Positions 46,916-56,150 of a stretch of DNA of 64,000 nt are shown one piece after another. Under the pieces are notes generated by a model, which made no database searches, was not told where the DNA came from, and saw nothing but the letters and a program-made list of their open reading frames with translations. Source of the stretch: Methylobacterium sp. UNC378MF (lineage in GTDB: Bacteria > Pseudomonadota > Alphaproteobacteria > Rhizobiales > Beijerinckiaceae); NCBI RefSeq assembly GCF_900103195.1, contig NZ_FMWU01000014.1, forward strand, positions 1-64,000. Reading direction: 5' to 3'. Both the position numbers and the translations under genes were made by a program. How positions within the stretch are numbered: the first letter of the stretch is position 1; each line of letters starts with the position of its first letter.

Positions 46916-48070
46916 GTGCTGCTGAACGCCCTGATCCTGGTCACAACCCTGTTACCCCACGCGGAGGCGGGCGCCGATGCTTGGCTGCGCGCCCTTCCAC
47001 CGCTGACTGCGACCTACGCGCGGGCAGACAACCAGCCCCCGCGCTTCGACCCCGCGACGCGCTCCGTGTCCAACTGGCACGCGCAGACCGGCGCGCAGCT
47101 GACGCCCCGGGCGCTGGCAGTCACTGCCTCGCTCGCCGAGGACCCGCCCTACGTCGCCCGCTGCGTGCGGCTCAATAACGGCTGGTGCATTAAGTCTGCA
47201 CGCTGGCCCGGCGAGATCGGGGCCGACGCGGAGGGCCACACCGCCTTCGCCACCCTCGATGACGGCGCCGACGCCGCCGCGAGCCTGCTGCGGCGCTACT
47301 ACCGCGATTACAACCGGCGGACGGCGCTCGCCATCGTGCGCCGCTGGGCGCCAGCGGAGTGCCGCGTCACGGCCGCCCCCGCACGGCCGGGCCGCTCGAT
47401 CGCGACGCCCGCCGTTTCGGCGGCACTGGCGCCCCGGGGCCTCGGGCGGACACTTCGGGCCCGCTATCTCGCCACGCATCGCCCCGGTGGCGCATCCCGG
47501 GGCCGGGCGGCCCTGCGGGTGCAGCCCTGGTCGCCGTTAGCCCGGATGGCGGGTCGCCCCACCCGCCGCCCGGCCGCCGTGCCGCGGGTGGCGATGCTCC
47601 AGCCGGTGCCCGACATCGCGGCGGGGATCGCTCCGTCGTCGTCCGAGCCGGCGCGGCGATCCGCCGGCCGGCCGTCCCGAGGCGCCGCGGACCCGGCGGC
47701 ACTCCTCGACCGGAAGGCGGAGAGCCGGGTCCCGAGCCCCGACCGGATGCTGGCTGAATCTGCGCTGCTGCCCGCGATCGCCACCGGACTTCCGGTCCTC
47801 GACCTGCGCCTGCCGGCCCCGCTCTGCACCGGCGACGAGGTCCGGATCCAGGCCTATGCCGGCCGGATCAGCGCCAGCGTCGGCTTGAAGCCCGGCGATG
47901 ACCTCGACCTGTTCGGGCCGGACGGCGTGCCGCGCGCCAACCTGGCGCCGGTGATGCTGGCGATGTCGGCGGTGGAACTCGGCACGCTGCGGGCCGGCCC
48001 GGACCTCGTCGCCGGTGCCATCGCGCGGCTGAGGCCGCTGACGTCGGCCGCCATTGGCCCGCAACCCTAG
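46916..48070 (+). CDS. Exported protein with a P5/lysozyme-like domain and disordered middle
   Basis: A 384-residue protein of unknown function with a signal peptide (about 1-19). Residues about 75-155 read as a compact domain with conserved-looking CVRLNNGWCIKSARW, GHTAFATLDDGADAA, LLRRYYRDYN and IVRRWAPAEC. This resembles phage-tail or lysozyme-like domains that cleave peptidoglycan, but the match is weak. A long Arg/Pro/Ala-rich disordered part (about 155-285) follows, and a second folded part (about 285-384) without a clear family. GTG start at 46916. It is close to ycjX but separated by 106 bp. Confidence 0.7.
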   Translation: MLLNALILVTTLLPHAEAGADAWLRALPPLTATYARADNQPPRFDPATRSVSNWHAQTGAQLTPRALAVTASLAEDPPYVARCVRLNNGWCIKSARWPGEIGADAEGHTAFATLDDGADAAASLLRRYYRDYNRRTALAIVRRWAPAECRVTAAPARPGRSIATPAVSAALAPRGLGRTLRARYLATHRPGGASRGRAALRVQPWSPLARMAGRPTRRPAAVPRVAMLQPVPDIAAGIAPSSSEPARRSAGRPSRGAADPAALLDRKAESRVPSPDRMLAESALLPAIATGLPVLDLRLPAPLCTGDEVRIQAYAGRISASVGLKPGDDLDLFGPDGVPRANLAPVMLAMSAVELGTLRAGPDLVAGAIARLRPLTSAAIGPQP

Positions 48071-48176
48071 AGCCGAGCCTTTTCGAGCAGCAGGCCTTCC
48101 CGAGCAACAAGCCTTGCGGTTCGGTCGCCGCCGCTCCACCTCTGCCCGGCCTGTTCCCCTCACCACGAGCCCGCCC

Positions 48177-49622
48177 GTGCCCCTGATCGACCTTGCCGCG
48201 CGCGCCGGCTCGGCCGTCAAAGCCTTCGCCGAAGCCTCGCACGACCTGCTGGTCCAGCCGACCCTGCGGCTGGGCGTGACCGGGCTCGCGCGCTCGGGCA
48301 AGACCGTCTTCACCACGGCGCTGATCCACCACCTCGTGGAGACGCACGCGCTGCCGGCCTTCGCGCCCGCGCAGGAGGGGCGCCTGCGCCGCGCCAAGCT
48401 GGTGCCGCAACCCGACGACGACGTGCCGCGCTTCCCCTTCGAGGAGCATTTCGCGACCCTCACCGAGGCCCGCCGCTGGCCGCGCTCCACTGACCGGATC
48501 AGCCAGTTCCGCCTGGAGATCGCCTACGAGCGCGCCGCTGGCTGGCGCACCGGCCCCGCGACCCTGATGCTCGATGTGGTCGATTACCCCGGCGAGTGGC
48601 TCCTCGACCTTGCCCTGATCGAGACCAGCTACACGGCGTGGTCCCGGGCGACGATTGGCGGCACCCGCCGACCCGGCCGCGCCGCCGTCGCTGCGCCCTG
48701 GCTGGAGGCGTTGAAAGGCTTCGATCCGAACGGGCCCCTCGACGAGGTCGCGGCTGAGCGGGCGAGCGACGCTTTCAAGACCTATCTCGCAGGGCTGCGA
48801 GCCGGGCCCGAAGCCGTGGCGACGACGCCCCCAGGCCGGTTCCTGATGCCGGGCGACCTGGCGGGCTCCCCGGCGCTGACCTTCGCACCCCTCGACCGGC
48901 TCACCGAGGGGATCGCCCCCGACAGCCTCGCCGGGCTGATGGAGCGGCGCTTCGAGGCCTACAAGGCCAAGGTCGTGACGCCGTTCTTCCGCGACCATTT
49001 TCAGCGGGTCGACCGGCAGATCGTGCTGGTGGACGTCCTGTCGGCGGTCGATGCCGGCCCGACCGCCCTGGCGGAGCTGGAGGAGGCGCTGGACGCGGTG
49101 CTGCTCAGCCTCAACATCGGCCGCAACACGGTGCTGTCGCGGCTGTTCGCGCCCCGGGCCGACCGGGTCCTGTTCGCCGCCACCAAGGCCGATCACCTCC
49201 ACCAGACGAGCCACGACCGGCTCGACGCGCTGCTGCGGCTGCTCGTGTCGCGGGCCATGCGGCGGACCGAGGCCGCGGGCGCCCGGGTGGGCACCGTGGC
49301 GCTGGCCTCCGTGCGCGCCACCCGCGAGACCACCGTCCACGACGGGTCGGAGACGCTGCGGGCGGTGGCCGGCACCCCGGAGGCCGGCGAGGTGGTGGGC
49401 AACGAGGTCTTCGACGGCAACAGCGAGGCCGCGATCTTCCCGGGCGAGCTGCCGGCCCGCGCCGAGGCGGTGCTGGAGGGCGCGGTCGAGCCGGGCTCGC
49501 TGCGCTTCCCGCGCTTCCGGCCGCCGCTGGTACGGCCCGACGGGCTCGGCCGCGCCGGGCACCTGCCGCAGATCCGGCTCGACCGGGCGATGCAGTTCCT
49601 GATCGGCGACCGGCTGGCGTGA
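48177..49622 (+). CDS. ycjX: YcjX-family P-loop protein
   Basis: A 481-residue P-loop NTPase-like protein (DUF463) whose E. coli member belongs to the phage-shock regulon neighbourhood. The Walker A motif GLARSGKTVFTTALIHHL is near residues 35-52, and LDVVDYPGEWLLDLALI is near 130-146. C-terminal GTPase-like residues are FAATKADHLHQT near 337. The GTG at 48177 was preferred to an in-frame upstream start, because it precedes the conserved amphipathic N-terminal helix. It is followed 28 bp later by ycjF, the usual pair. Confidence 0.9.
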   Translation: MPLIDLAARAGSAVKAFAEASHDLLVQPTLRLGVTGLARSGKTVFTTALIHHLVETHALPAFAPAQEGRLRRAKLVPQPDDDVPRFPFEEHFATLTEARRWPRSTDRISQFRLEIAYERAAGWRTGPATLMLDVVDYPGEWLLDLALIETSYTAWSRATIGGTRRPGRAAVAAPWLEALKGFDPNGPLDEVAAERASDAFKTYLAGLRAGPEAVATTPPGRFLMPGDLAGSPALTFAPLDRLTEGIAPDSLAGLMERRFEAYKAKVVTPFFRDHFQRVDRQIVLVDVLSAVDAGPTALAELEEALDAVLLSLNIGRNTVLSRLFAPRADRVLFAATKADHLHQTSHDRLDALLRLLVSRAMRRTEAAGARVGTVALASVRATRETTVHDGSETLRAVAGTPEAGEVVGNEVFDGNSEAAIFPGELPARAEAVLEGAVEPGSLRFPRFRPPLVRPDGLGRAGHLPQIRLDRAMQFLIGDRLA

Positions 49623-49650
49623 CGATGTGTGCGATGCGGAGCCCGCGACC

Positions 49651-50679
49651 ATGACCTCCGGCCAGAAACCCCGCGCCTTCCGGATCAATCCCGAGCCGGC
49701 CGCCGAGCCGAGCGTGACCACGACGCCGCTCGCCGCCCGGCCGACGCAGGCCCGGATCGTGGAGGAGCCCTTCGAGATCGTCGACGCCGCCGACGGAGTC
49801 GCCGTGCCGGTGGCGCCGCGGCGGCGCTCGCCCTGGGGCGCCCTGTTCCTCTCGGCGGTGGGCGGCCTCGTCTCCCTGGGCGTCGGGCTGTCGGTCGAGC
49901 GGATGATCGCCGACCTGTTCCAGGCCGCCCCCTGGCTCGGCTGGGTGGCCCTCGCGCTGCTGGGCCTCGCGGCGCTTGCGCTGCTGGCGATCGTGGTGCG
50001 GGAACTCGCCGGCCTGCGGCGGGAGCGCAAGATCGAGCGCCTGCGCCAGTCGGCGCTGGACGCCCTCGCGACCCGCGACCACACCGGCGCGCAGGCGGTG
50101 GTGCAGGCGCTCTCGACCTTCTACGCCGACCGCGACGTCCTGTCGGCGGGCCGGGCCCGGATCGACGCCGCCGCCGACGCGATCCTCGACGTCGACGACC
50201 GGATCGGTCTGGCCGAGCACGAACTTCTGGCCGGTCTCGACCGGCAGGCGCGCAATGCCATCGCGACGACGGCCAAGCAGGTCTCGGCAGTGACGGCGCT
50301 GAGCCCGCGGGCGATCGTGGACGTGGCCTTCGTGGTGTTCGCGGCGGTGCGGCTGCTGCGCCGGATCGCCGCCATCTACGGCGGCCGGCCGGGCTTCCTG
50401 GGCTTCCTGCGGCTGGGGCGCGCGGCGCTCGCGCATCTCACCGTCACCGGCGGGATGGCGGTGGGCGAGAGCGTGATGCAGCAGGTGCTGGGTCTCGGGA
50501 TCGCCGCCCGGGTCTCCGCCAAGCTGGGGGAGGGCGTGCTCAACGGTCTGATGACCGCCCGGTTCGGGCTCGCGGCGCTCAACGTCTGCCGGCCGCTGCC
50601 GTTCGTGCGGGAGGCCCCGCCGCGGCTCGCCGACGTCGCCGGCGAGCTGCTGCGCTCGGCCGAGGCCGAGCCGAAATAG
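49651..50679 (+). CDS. ycjF: YcjF-family inner-membrane protein
   Basis: A 342-residue membrane protein of the TIGR01620/DUF697 family, the standard partner of YcjX. Two N-terminal hydrophobic helices (about 65-85 and 93-118) are followed by a helical cytosolic region and a DUF697-type C-terminal membrane region (about 215-295). The N-terminus before the first helix is a Pro/Ala-rich disordered segment. Its role is thought to be in envelope stress, but is not established. The ATG at 49651 was preferred to the start at 49627. Confidence 0.88.
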   Translation: MTSGQKPRAFRINPEPAAEPSVTTTPLAARPTQARIVEEPFEIVDAADGVAVPVAPRRRSPWGALFLSAVGGLVSLGVGLSVERMIADLFQAAPWLGWVALALLGLAALALLAIVVRELAGLRRERKIERLRQSALDALATRDHTGAQAVVQALSTFYADRDVLSAGRARIDAAADAILDVDDRIGLAEHELLAGLDRQARNAIATTAKQVSAVTALSPRAIVDVAFVVFAAVRLLRRIAAIYGGRPGFLGFLRLGRAALAHLTVTGGMAVGESVMQQVLGLGIAARVSAKLGEGVLNGLMTARFGLAALNVCRPLPFVREAPPRLADVAGELLRSAEAEPK

Positions 50680-50685
50680 GGCAAG

Positions 50686-50913
50686 CTACTTGGCGCCCGC
50701 GGCGGCGCGGCGGTTGGCGATGCGCGAGAACATGTTGCCGGTGTAGTCGGCGGTCTTCGGCTTCTCGGGCTCGCCGAGCTTGGCCTCGAAGGCCTCGATC
50801 CGCTTGAGCAGCGTCACGTCGTTGAACAGCGAGCTGTTGAAGTTGCTCTGGGCCCGGGGGCCGAGGGCGGTCTGCACCGCTTCGAGTCGTTCCAGAAGCT
50901 CTTTGCGCGTCAC
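50686..50913 (-). CDS. Small coiled-coil-like hypothetical protein
   Basis: A 75-residue protein with a helical N-terminus (MTRKELLERLEAVQTALG) that could form a coiled coil. It then has FNSSLFNDVTLLKRIEAFEAK and a short C-terminal TGNMFSRIANRRAAAG stretch. Codon usage and composition look coding. No family was recognised. It is convergent with ycjF, 6 bp from the ycjF stop, and is single. Confidence 0.7.
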   Translation of the reverse strand: MTRKELLERLEAVQTALGPRAQSNFNSSLFNDVTLLKRIEAFEAKLGEPEKPKTADYTGNMFSRIANRRAAAGAK

Positions 50914-51060
50914 GGTGCTCTCCAGGGGCGGCTTCGGGACGAAGGACCGCCCGTGCCGCCACTGAACGGGGCGGTGGTAAACAGCGCGTTAATGCGCCCC
51001 CGCCCCATCCAGTCGGCTCGCGGGAACACCGACGATCCTCGCGCAGCCGCGCTTGAAGGC

Positions 51061-51612
51061 TCAGAGGCCCTTCAGGAACCCGGCGAGCCGCATCAGCCCC
51101 TCGGGCCAGGGTCCGTGCCCGCTCGCCACGTTGAGGTGACCCGATTCGCCCGCGTCGACCGTGAGCGCCCCCCAGGCATGGGCGAAGTCGTCGGCCCGCT
51201 CGTAGCGGCAATACGGGTCGGTGCGGCTGGCGACCAGCAGCGACGGGAAGGGCAGGGGATCGCGCGGCACCGGCGCGAAGGCCCGAACCGAGTCGGGCAG
51301 GCCCGGCGCCTCCTCGACGTCCGGGAGCGCCACCAGGAGGGAGCCGCGCACCACGCCCGCGGGGAAGCGCGGCACCGCCTCAACGCAGGCCACCACGCCG
51401 AGGCTGTGGGCGATCAGGATGACCGGCCGCGTCGCCGCCGCGACCGCCTCGGCGATGCGCCCGCACCACGCCTCCGGGGTCGGTGCATGCCATTGGTCCT
51501 GCTCGACCACGCGCGCGGTGGCGAGGCGGCCCGCCCAGCGGGCCTGCCAATGGTCCTCCTCGGAGCCCCCGAGTCCCGGGACGATGAGGATGTCGCAATC
51601 GGCGGTCTTCAT
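51061..51612 (-). CDS. RBBP9/YdeN-family serine hydrolase
   Basis: A 183-residue alpha/beta hydrolase. The opening IVPGLGGSEEDHWQARW near residues 9-25 and the nucleophile elbow ILIAHSLGVVACVEAV near 66-81 are characteristic. The catalytic histidine lies in ESGHLNVASGHGPWPEG near 158-174, and the aspartate probably in RTDPYCRYE near 132-140. Eukaryotic RBBP9 is a serine hydrolase of unknown substrate, and the bacterial function is unknown. The ATG at 51612 was chosen; the N-terminus then starts near the first strand. Confidence 0.9.
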   Translation of the reverse strand: MKTADCDILIVPGLGGSEEDHWQARWAGRLATARVVEQDQWHAPTPEAWCGRIAEAVAAATRPVILIAHSLGVVACVEAVPRFPAGVVRGSLLVALPDVEEAPGLPDSVRAFAPVPRDPLPFPSLLVASRTDPYCRYERADDFAHAWGALTVDAGESGHLNVASGHGPWPEGLMRLAGFLKGL

Positions 51613-51658
51613 GTCGCACTGCCTAGAGCGGACCGGCGGACGCGTCGAGACCGATCGG

Positions 51659-52732
51659 TCACTCGGCAGCGATCGGGCTCGCCCGCTCCAGGACCCGGAT
51701 GTGCTCGGCGATCTGCATGGAGGCATGGTTCTTCGCCTTGGCCTCGATCTCGAAATCCGCCCAAACGAGGTGGCGGGCGACGAGGTCGTTCACCGCCCGG
51801 TTCCACATCATGTCGGAATGGGCCGCGAGATCCCGGATCGCGTGGCCGGACTCGCGCAGGGCCGGGAAGTCGGGCAGGGCGTCCGGATCGCATCCGGACG
51901 AGACCGCCTCGCGCGACACGCTGATATGGGCTACGGGCCGGACGCCGCGCCAGGATTCCTTCACCCGGGCGATCCGGGGCTCGTCCGGCTCCAGGTACTC
52001 TCCGCCGCTCTGGACCCAGTGGTGGTGCAGGTCGAGCACCACCGGCACGATGTCGGCGAGGTGCAGCACCGCGTCGAGGCCGAACACGTTCTCGTCGTTC
52101 TCCACGGTGACGAGGTCGCGCGCAACCTGGCTCGCCCGGGGCAGGGTCTCGCGGAAGCCCGCGACGCCGGGGTCGCCCGCGCCGACATGGATATTGATGT
52201 GTGCGCCGTGCGGGTGCCAGCCGCCGCCGTAGCCCATCCGCTCGAAGATCTCGGCGTGGTAGTCGAGTTCCGACAGGCCGTTGGCGATTGCCGCCGGGTT
52301 GCGGCTCGCCAGCAGGCAGAACGGCCCCGGGTGGAAGCTCAGGCGCACCCCGAGCCGGCGGGCCAGCGCCCCGGCCTCGGCAAGGCCGCGCTCCACCAGC
52401 GCCACCATCTCGGGCTCGGCGTAGATCGCCTGCGCGATCGGGTGGGTGTAACCCGGCAGCACGTTGCTGGCCATGCGCAGGAGGCGTTCGAGCGGCGGCC
52501 GCGCCCCGACCCAGGCGATCTGGCGGGCGAGGGCCTCCAAGTTGTGGGCGACGAGGCCGACGAGCTTCGCCCGCCGCGCGGCGGGCTCCAGCTTGGTGAG
52601 ATAGGCCATCGTCACGCTGGTGAGGTTCATGTGCAGCGTGGCCTCCCGCTCCGCCTTGAGGGTGGCGTGAGTGCCGGGTGGCTCGTCCAGGACGAACTTG
52701 CAGCAGAAACCGAGGCGGGGCTGATCGCGCAT
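51659..52732 (-). CDS. uvsE: UV damage endonuclease (UvsE/UvdE-like)
   Basis: TIM-barrel endonuclease of 357 residues that nicks DNA 5' of UV photoproducts, an alternative to the UvrABC route. The family opening RLGFCCKFVLDEP is near residues 6-18. Metal-binding histidines and acids are seen in RLSFHPGPFCLLA near 127-139, INIHVGAGD near 173, ENDENVFGLDAVL near 203 and LDLHHHWVQSG near 227. The conserved lysine lies in EIEAKAKNHASMQI near 336-349. The ATG at 52732 was preferred to an upstream in-frame start at 52945. A 46 bp gap separates it from the hydrolase gene. Confidence 0.93.
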   Translation of the reverse strand: MRDQPRLGFCCKFVLDEPPGTHATLKAEREATLHMNLTSVTMAYLTKLEPAARRAKLVGLVAHNLEALARQIAWVGARPPLERLLRMASNVLPGYTHPIAQAIYAEPEMVALVERGLAEAGALARRLGVRLSFHPGPFCLLASRNPAAIANGLSELDYHAEIFERMGYGGGWHPHGAHINIHVGAGDPGVAGFRETLPRASQVARDLVTVENDENVFGLDAVLHLADIVPVVLDLHHHWVQSGGEYLEPDEPRIARVKESWRGVRPVAHISVSREAVSSGCDPDALPDFPALRESGHAIRDLAAHSDMMWNRAVNDLVARHLVWADFEIEAKAKNHASMQIAEHIRVLERASPIAAE

Positions 52733-52845
52733 AACGAGCACAACGCATGGAGGGCCGCGGCGTCCCCGCGAAACAAGCGGAACGGCCGCGGCACGACGAC
52801 GTTGGGAGTCCCGAGCGCGGCAGTTCCGCGCACTGGCCCCGACAC

Positions 52846-54036
52846 ATGCCCCCGTCACCGTCGCGTTCGACCGGACAACCCGAGACCGGCTCGATCCTGT
52901 GGATCCTGATGCTCGGTTCGGCTTTGGTCGCCCTGGCGGCAGCACCGGCGCGGCGCGGCGTGTCGGCGGCGCGCCCCGCGAACGAACCGCCGCGCGACCG
53001 TGAACCGCCCTCCGACGATCGGGGCCTGCAGAAGGGCGTGGCCGCAGGGGCGCGCTCGATCTCGGGGCGCGCCGCGCAGCTCACAGCTGCGACCCAACCC
53101 GAGCGGGGCCGGGCCGCCGACAGCCCCGCCGAGATGACGCGGTCCGGCTGGAAGGACATCGCCGTCCGGGTCTACCTGGAATTCAACAAGGACCGGGTGC
53201 TGGCAGTCGCCGCCGGCGTGACCTTCTACACTCTGCTGTCGCTGTTTCCTGCCATCGCCGCGCTGGTCTCCTGCTACGGCCTGTTTGCCGACGTGGCCGT
53301 CATCAACGACCACCTCGCCCAACTGCACGCGGTCCTGCCCTCCGGGGCCGTCGAACTCATCGGCGATCAGGTCAAGCGCATCGCCGCCAAGGGCAGCGGC
53401 TCCCTGAGCATCACGTTCTTCTCCAGCCTGCTCCTGTCGCTCTGGAGCGCCAACGCGGCCATGAAGGCGATGTTCGACGCTCTGAACGTCGTCTACGAGG
53501 AGGAGGAGAAGCGCAATTTCTTCTGGCTCAACCTTCGGTCGCTCACCTTCACGGTGGGCGCCCTGCTGTTCATCATCATCGCCCTCAACGTGATCGTGGT
53601 CGTGCCGGTGGTGCTGAACTTCCTGGGCCTCGGCTCGACCGCGTGGCTGCTCGCGGCCCTGCGCTGGCCGGCGATCCTGATTGTCCTGCTCGGCGGCCTG
53701 TCGGTGCTCTATCGCTTCGGACCGAGCCGGGAGCACGCGCGCTGGCGCTGGGTCGGTGTCGGCAGCGTCGTCGCAGGCCTGCTCTGGCTAGCCGCCTCGC
53801 TCCTGTTCTCTTGGTACGTCGCCAATTTCGGCACCTACAACGAGACGTACGGCTCCCTGGGGGCTGTGATCGGCTTCATGACCTGGATCTGGATCTCCTC
53901 GACGATCGTGCTGCTCGGGGGCGAGATCAACGCCGAGCTGGAGCACCAGACCGCCCGCGACACCACCACGGGCGCGCCGCTGCCGATGGGCGCGCGCAAG
54001 GCGCGGATGGCCGACACCGTCGGCGCAGCCGCCTGA
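52846..54036 (+). CDS. YihY/BrkB-family inner-membrane protein
   Basis: A 396-residue protein. A short N-terminal helix (about 17-33) precedes a charged Pro/Ala-rich cytosolic region. The YihY domain starts near residue 104, with [19 protein letters not shown] and [20 protein letters not shown], and has six membrane helices to about residue 370. It was once mis-called RNase BN; its present role is unknown. The C-terminal tail is short and basic. ATG at 52846. Confidence 0.88.
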   Translation: MPPSPSRSTGQPETGSILWILMLGSALVALAAAPARRGVSAARPANEPPRDREPPSDDRGLQKGVAAGARSISGRAAQLTAATQPERGRAADSPAEMTRSGWKDIAVRVYLEFNKDRVLAVAAGVTFYTLLSLFPAIAALVSCYGLFADVAVINDHLAQLHAVLPSGAVELIGDQVKRIAAKGSGSLSITFFSSLLLSLWSANAAMKAMFDALNVVYEEEEKRNFFWLNLRSLTFTVGALLFIIIALNVIVVVPVVLNFLGLGSTAWLLAALRWPAILIVLLGGLSVLYRFGPSREHARWRWVGVGSVVAGLLWLAASLLFSWYVANFGTYNETYGSLGAVIGFMTWIWISSTIVLLGGEINAELEHQTARDTTTGAPLPMGARKARMADTVGAAA

Positions 54037-54136
54037 ACGGCGCGTCTCCGGCCTCGGCCATGGTTCGGCAACCCGCTCCGGGACTGCCGGAGACCGTACA
54101 CGATCCCTATATAGCGTGGCGAAAAGGGAGATCGTC

Positions 54137-54547
<411 letters not shown>

Positions 54548-54866
54548 CGCGCGGGGTCCGCTAACCTGGGTTCGGAAACCCGGGGCGAAAGCCGGGATAT
54601 CGGGGACAGAGGACGCCTTGGCCGGATCCTCAGCCCGATGCGGTCTTGATTTCGTCGCGTTTTTGCTTAGCGCTTTATAGTCTCAGATTGTCGCTGTCCG
54701 GTGATTGGCGACGGAAGCGGTCAGGCTCTGGCGAATACGGCGTGGCGGTTCAGCTTATACGCCGTGCGGGTCGGCTCCACTTGTGCCCTTCCGTGCGGCC
54801 CGGCGGCGCTGAGGGCTGTCCGCCGGATCGGCGCGCCGCCGACCAAGCGGGAGGGGTTTTGAGTTC
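54548..54866. other. 319 bp intergenic region with AT-rich pocket
   Basis: No gene is seen. A GNRA-capped hairpin (GGGGCGAAAGCC with flanking CCC/GGG) lies near 54580-54595 and may end the msrB transcript. The stretch 54645-54695 is unusually AT-rich for this window (TTGATTTCG, GCGTTTTTGC, GCTTTATAGTC) and probably holds the promoter of the 54867 gene. A GGGAGGGG ribosome binding site stands before that start. Confidence 0.5.
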
Positions 54867-55847
54867 ATGAGCACCGTTCGCCGATTTCTGGTCGCACCAT
54901 CCCTGGTCCGTCTGATCCGCAAGGAACGGGGAGGCGCCCGGATTACCGAGGGTCACTTCGCCCCGCAGGGCGGCCGCGCCTCCTACGTGCGCGTCGACGG
55001 GCAGGTCTGTCAGTTGGTCCTGGTGAACAAGGGGCCGGACGGCATCCCGGTCGAGGAGCGCACCGACGTTCCGCGGGCCCATGGCGACGCGTTGCTCGAC
55101 GTCTGCCCCGGCAAAGCCGCCTACGACCGCACCACCGTGAATGTCGGCGGTCGCGAGATCGCCATCGACCGCTACGTCACGCCCGGCAGCCTGGACCTGA
55201 TCAGCATCGTCTTCGACAGCGACGGCGATGCCACCGCCTTCCAGGTCCCGAGCTGGTTCGGCCGGGAGGTCAGCAACGAGCCCGCCTTTGAGCGGCAGGC
55301 CCTCGCCATTCAGGGGGTGCCGGCTGCCGAGGAAGTGGCGTTGAGCAACGCCGCGCTGGACGCCGTCCTGGACCTGATCGAGCCCCGGTTCGGCTTCGGC
55401 CGCTACGGCGGCGGCAGCCGGACCTCCGAGTCCGACGAGGGTGCTTCGGGCGCCATGCGCCGGATCGTGACTCCGGCCGCCCCGCCCGCCGCGCCGGTCG
55501 CGCCGCCGCTGCCGCCGGCTCCGGAAGCCGCCGCGGCCACCCCGCGTCCACCCGAGCCGGCCCTCGAGCATCACCCCGAGCCGGAGCCTCAGCCGGAAGC
55601 CGCACCCGCACCGGAGGCCGCCGCGCCCGCCGTCGAGACGCCCGCTGCGCATGCCGGCACCAGCGACAACCTGCACGGGGATGCCCGGATCGACGACGTG
55701 ATCGAGAGCCTGTCCCAGGCGCTCGGCGCGGCGATCCACCAGCAGCCGGAGCCCGCCGCCGAGACCAAGGATGGGAAGAGCGAGGATCCCGCCTCGATGT
55801 TCGAGCGGTGGACCGTTCGCCCCCGCCGGACCCAGCAGCAAACCTAA
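54867..55847 (+). CDS. Degenerate CYTH-fold protein with Ala/Pro-rich C-terminal half
   Basis: A 326-residue protein. Residues about 5-155 align by pattern with the CYTH/triphosphate tunnel domain: RRFLV (for the ERKFLV start), EGHF (for QGYL), DVPRAHGDALLDVCPG, GGREIAIDRY and PSWFGREVSNEPAFERQALA near 130-149. Yet catalytic acids and basic residues are lost: the ExExK start is S-x-V-x-R, the LTIK lysine is LVLV, and the EVE strand is SIVF. So it is probably a non-catalytic binding protein. The rest is an Ala/Pro/Glu linker (about 190-275) and a short C-terminal motif, ASMFERWTVRPRR. Single-gene unit. Confidence 0.75.
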   Translation: MSTVRRFLVAPSLVRLIRKERGGARITEGHFAPQGGRASYVRVDGQVCQLVLVNKGPDGIPVEERTDVPRAHGDALLDVCPGKAAYDRTTVNVGGREIAIDRYVTPGSLDLISIVFDSDGDATAFQVPSWFGREVSNEPAFERQALAIQGVPAAEEVALSNAALDAVLDLIEPRFGFGRYGGGSRTSESDEGASGAMRRIVTPAAPPAAPVAPPLPPAPEAAAATPRPPEPALEHHPEPEPQPEAAPAPEAAAPAVETPAAHAGTSDNLHGDARIDDVIESLSQALGAAIHQQPEPAAETKDGKSEDPASMFERWTVRPRRTQQQT

Positions 55848-55876
55848 GCCGTCGCAACACGAGGCGAGATTCTTTC

Positions 55877-55905
55877 GGGCCGCAGCGCAGATCGCGCTGC
55901 GGCCC
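55877..55905 (+). terminator. Perfect hairpin after the CYTH-like gene
   Basis: GGGCCGCAGCG pairs with CGCTGCGGCCC (11 bp) around a seven-base loop. It lacks a T tract; a TTCTTTC stretch precedes it. Confidence 0.6.
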
Positions 55906-56003
55906 GTCTGCGTCTGGGATCCGAAACGGATGGGCTTCGAGGCGCCGATCACTCACGCCGCGCCGCGACAGAAGGAGATTGCGGAAAACGCGTGTGTCCG
56001 TGT

Positions 56004-56041
56004 TTGTCAGACTAAAGAAGTCTTGCCGGTCGGGACTGACA
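56004..56041 (+). promoter_or_regulatory. Nested inverted repeats upstream of dctA
   Basis: TGTCAG at 56005-56010 pairs with CTGACA at 56036-56041. Inside, AGACT at 56009-56013 pairs with AGTCT at 56019-56023, sharing two bases with the outer arm, so the two hairpins exclude each other. The region 55970-56060 is also less GC-rich. It may be an operator or RNA leader of dctA; no sigma-54 -24/-12 signature was found. Confidence 0.35.
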
Positions 56042-56150
56042 GGTTTTTGTCATGGATGGTCCGCGGCAGATAAGCGTGCGGCCGTTGAGGCGCGGGATGA
56101 TTGTCGCTAGCGTGCCCGCAAATCGGGAGGGTGCGCGGCAGTCGCACGGG

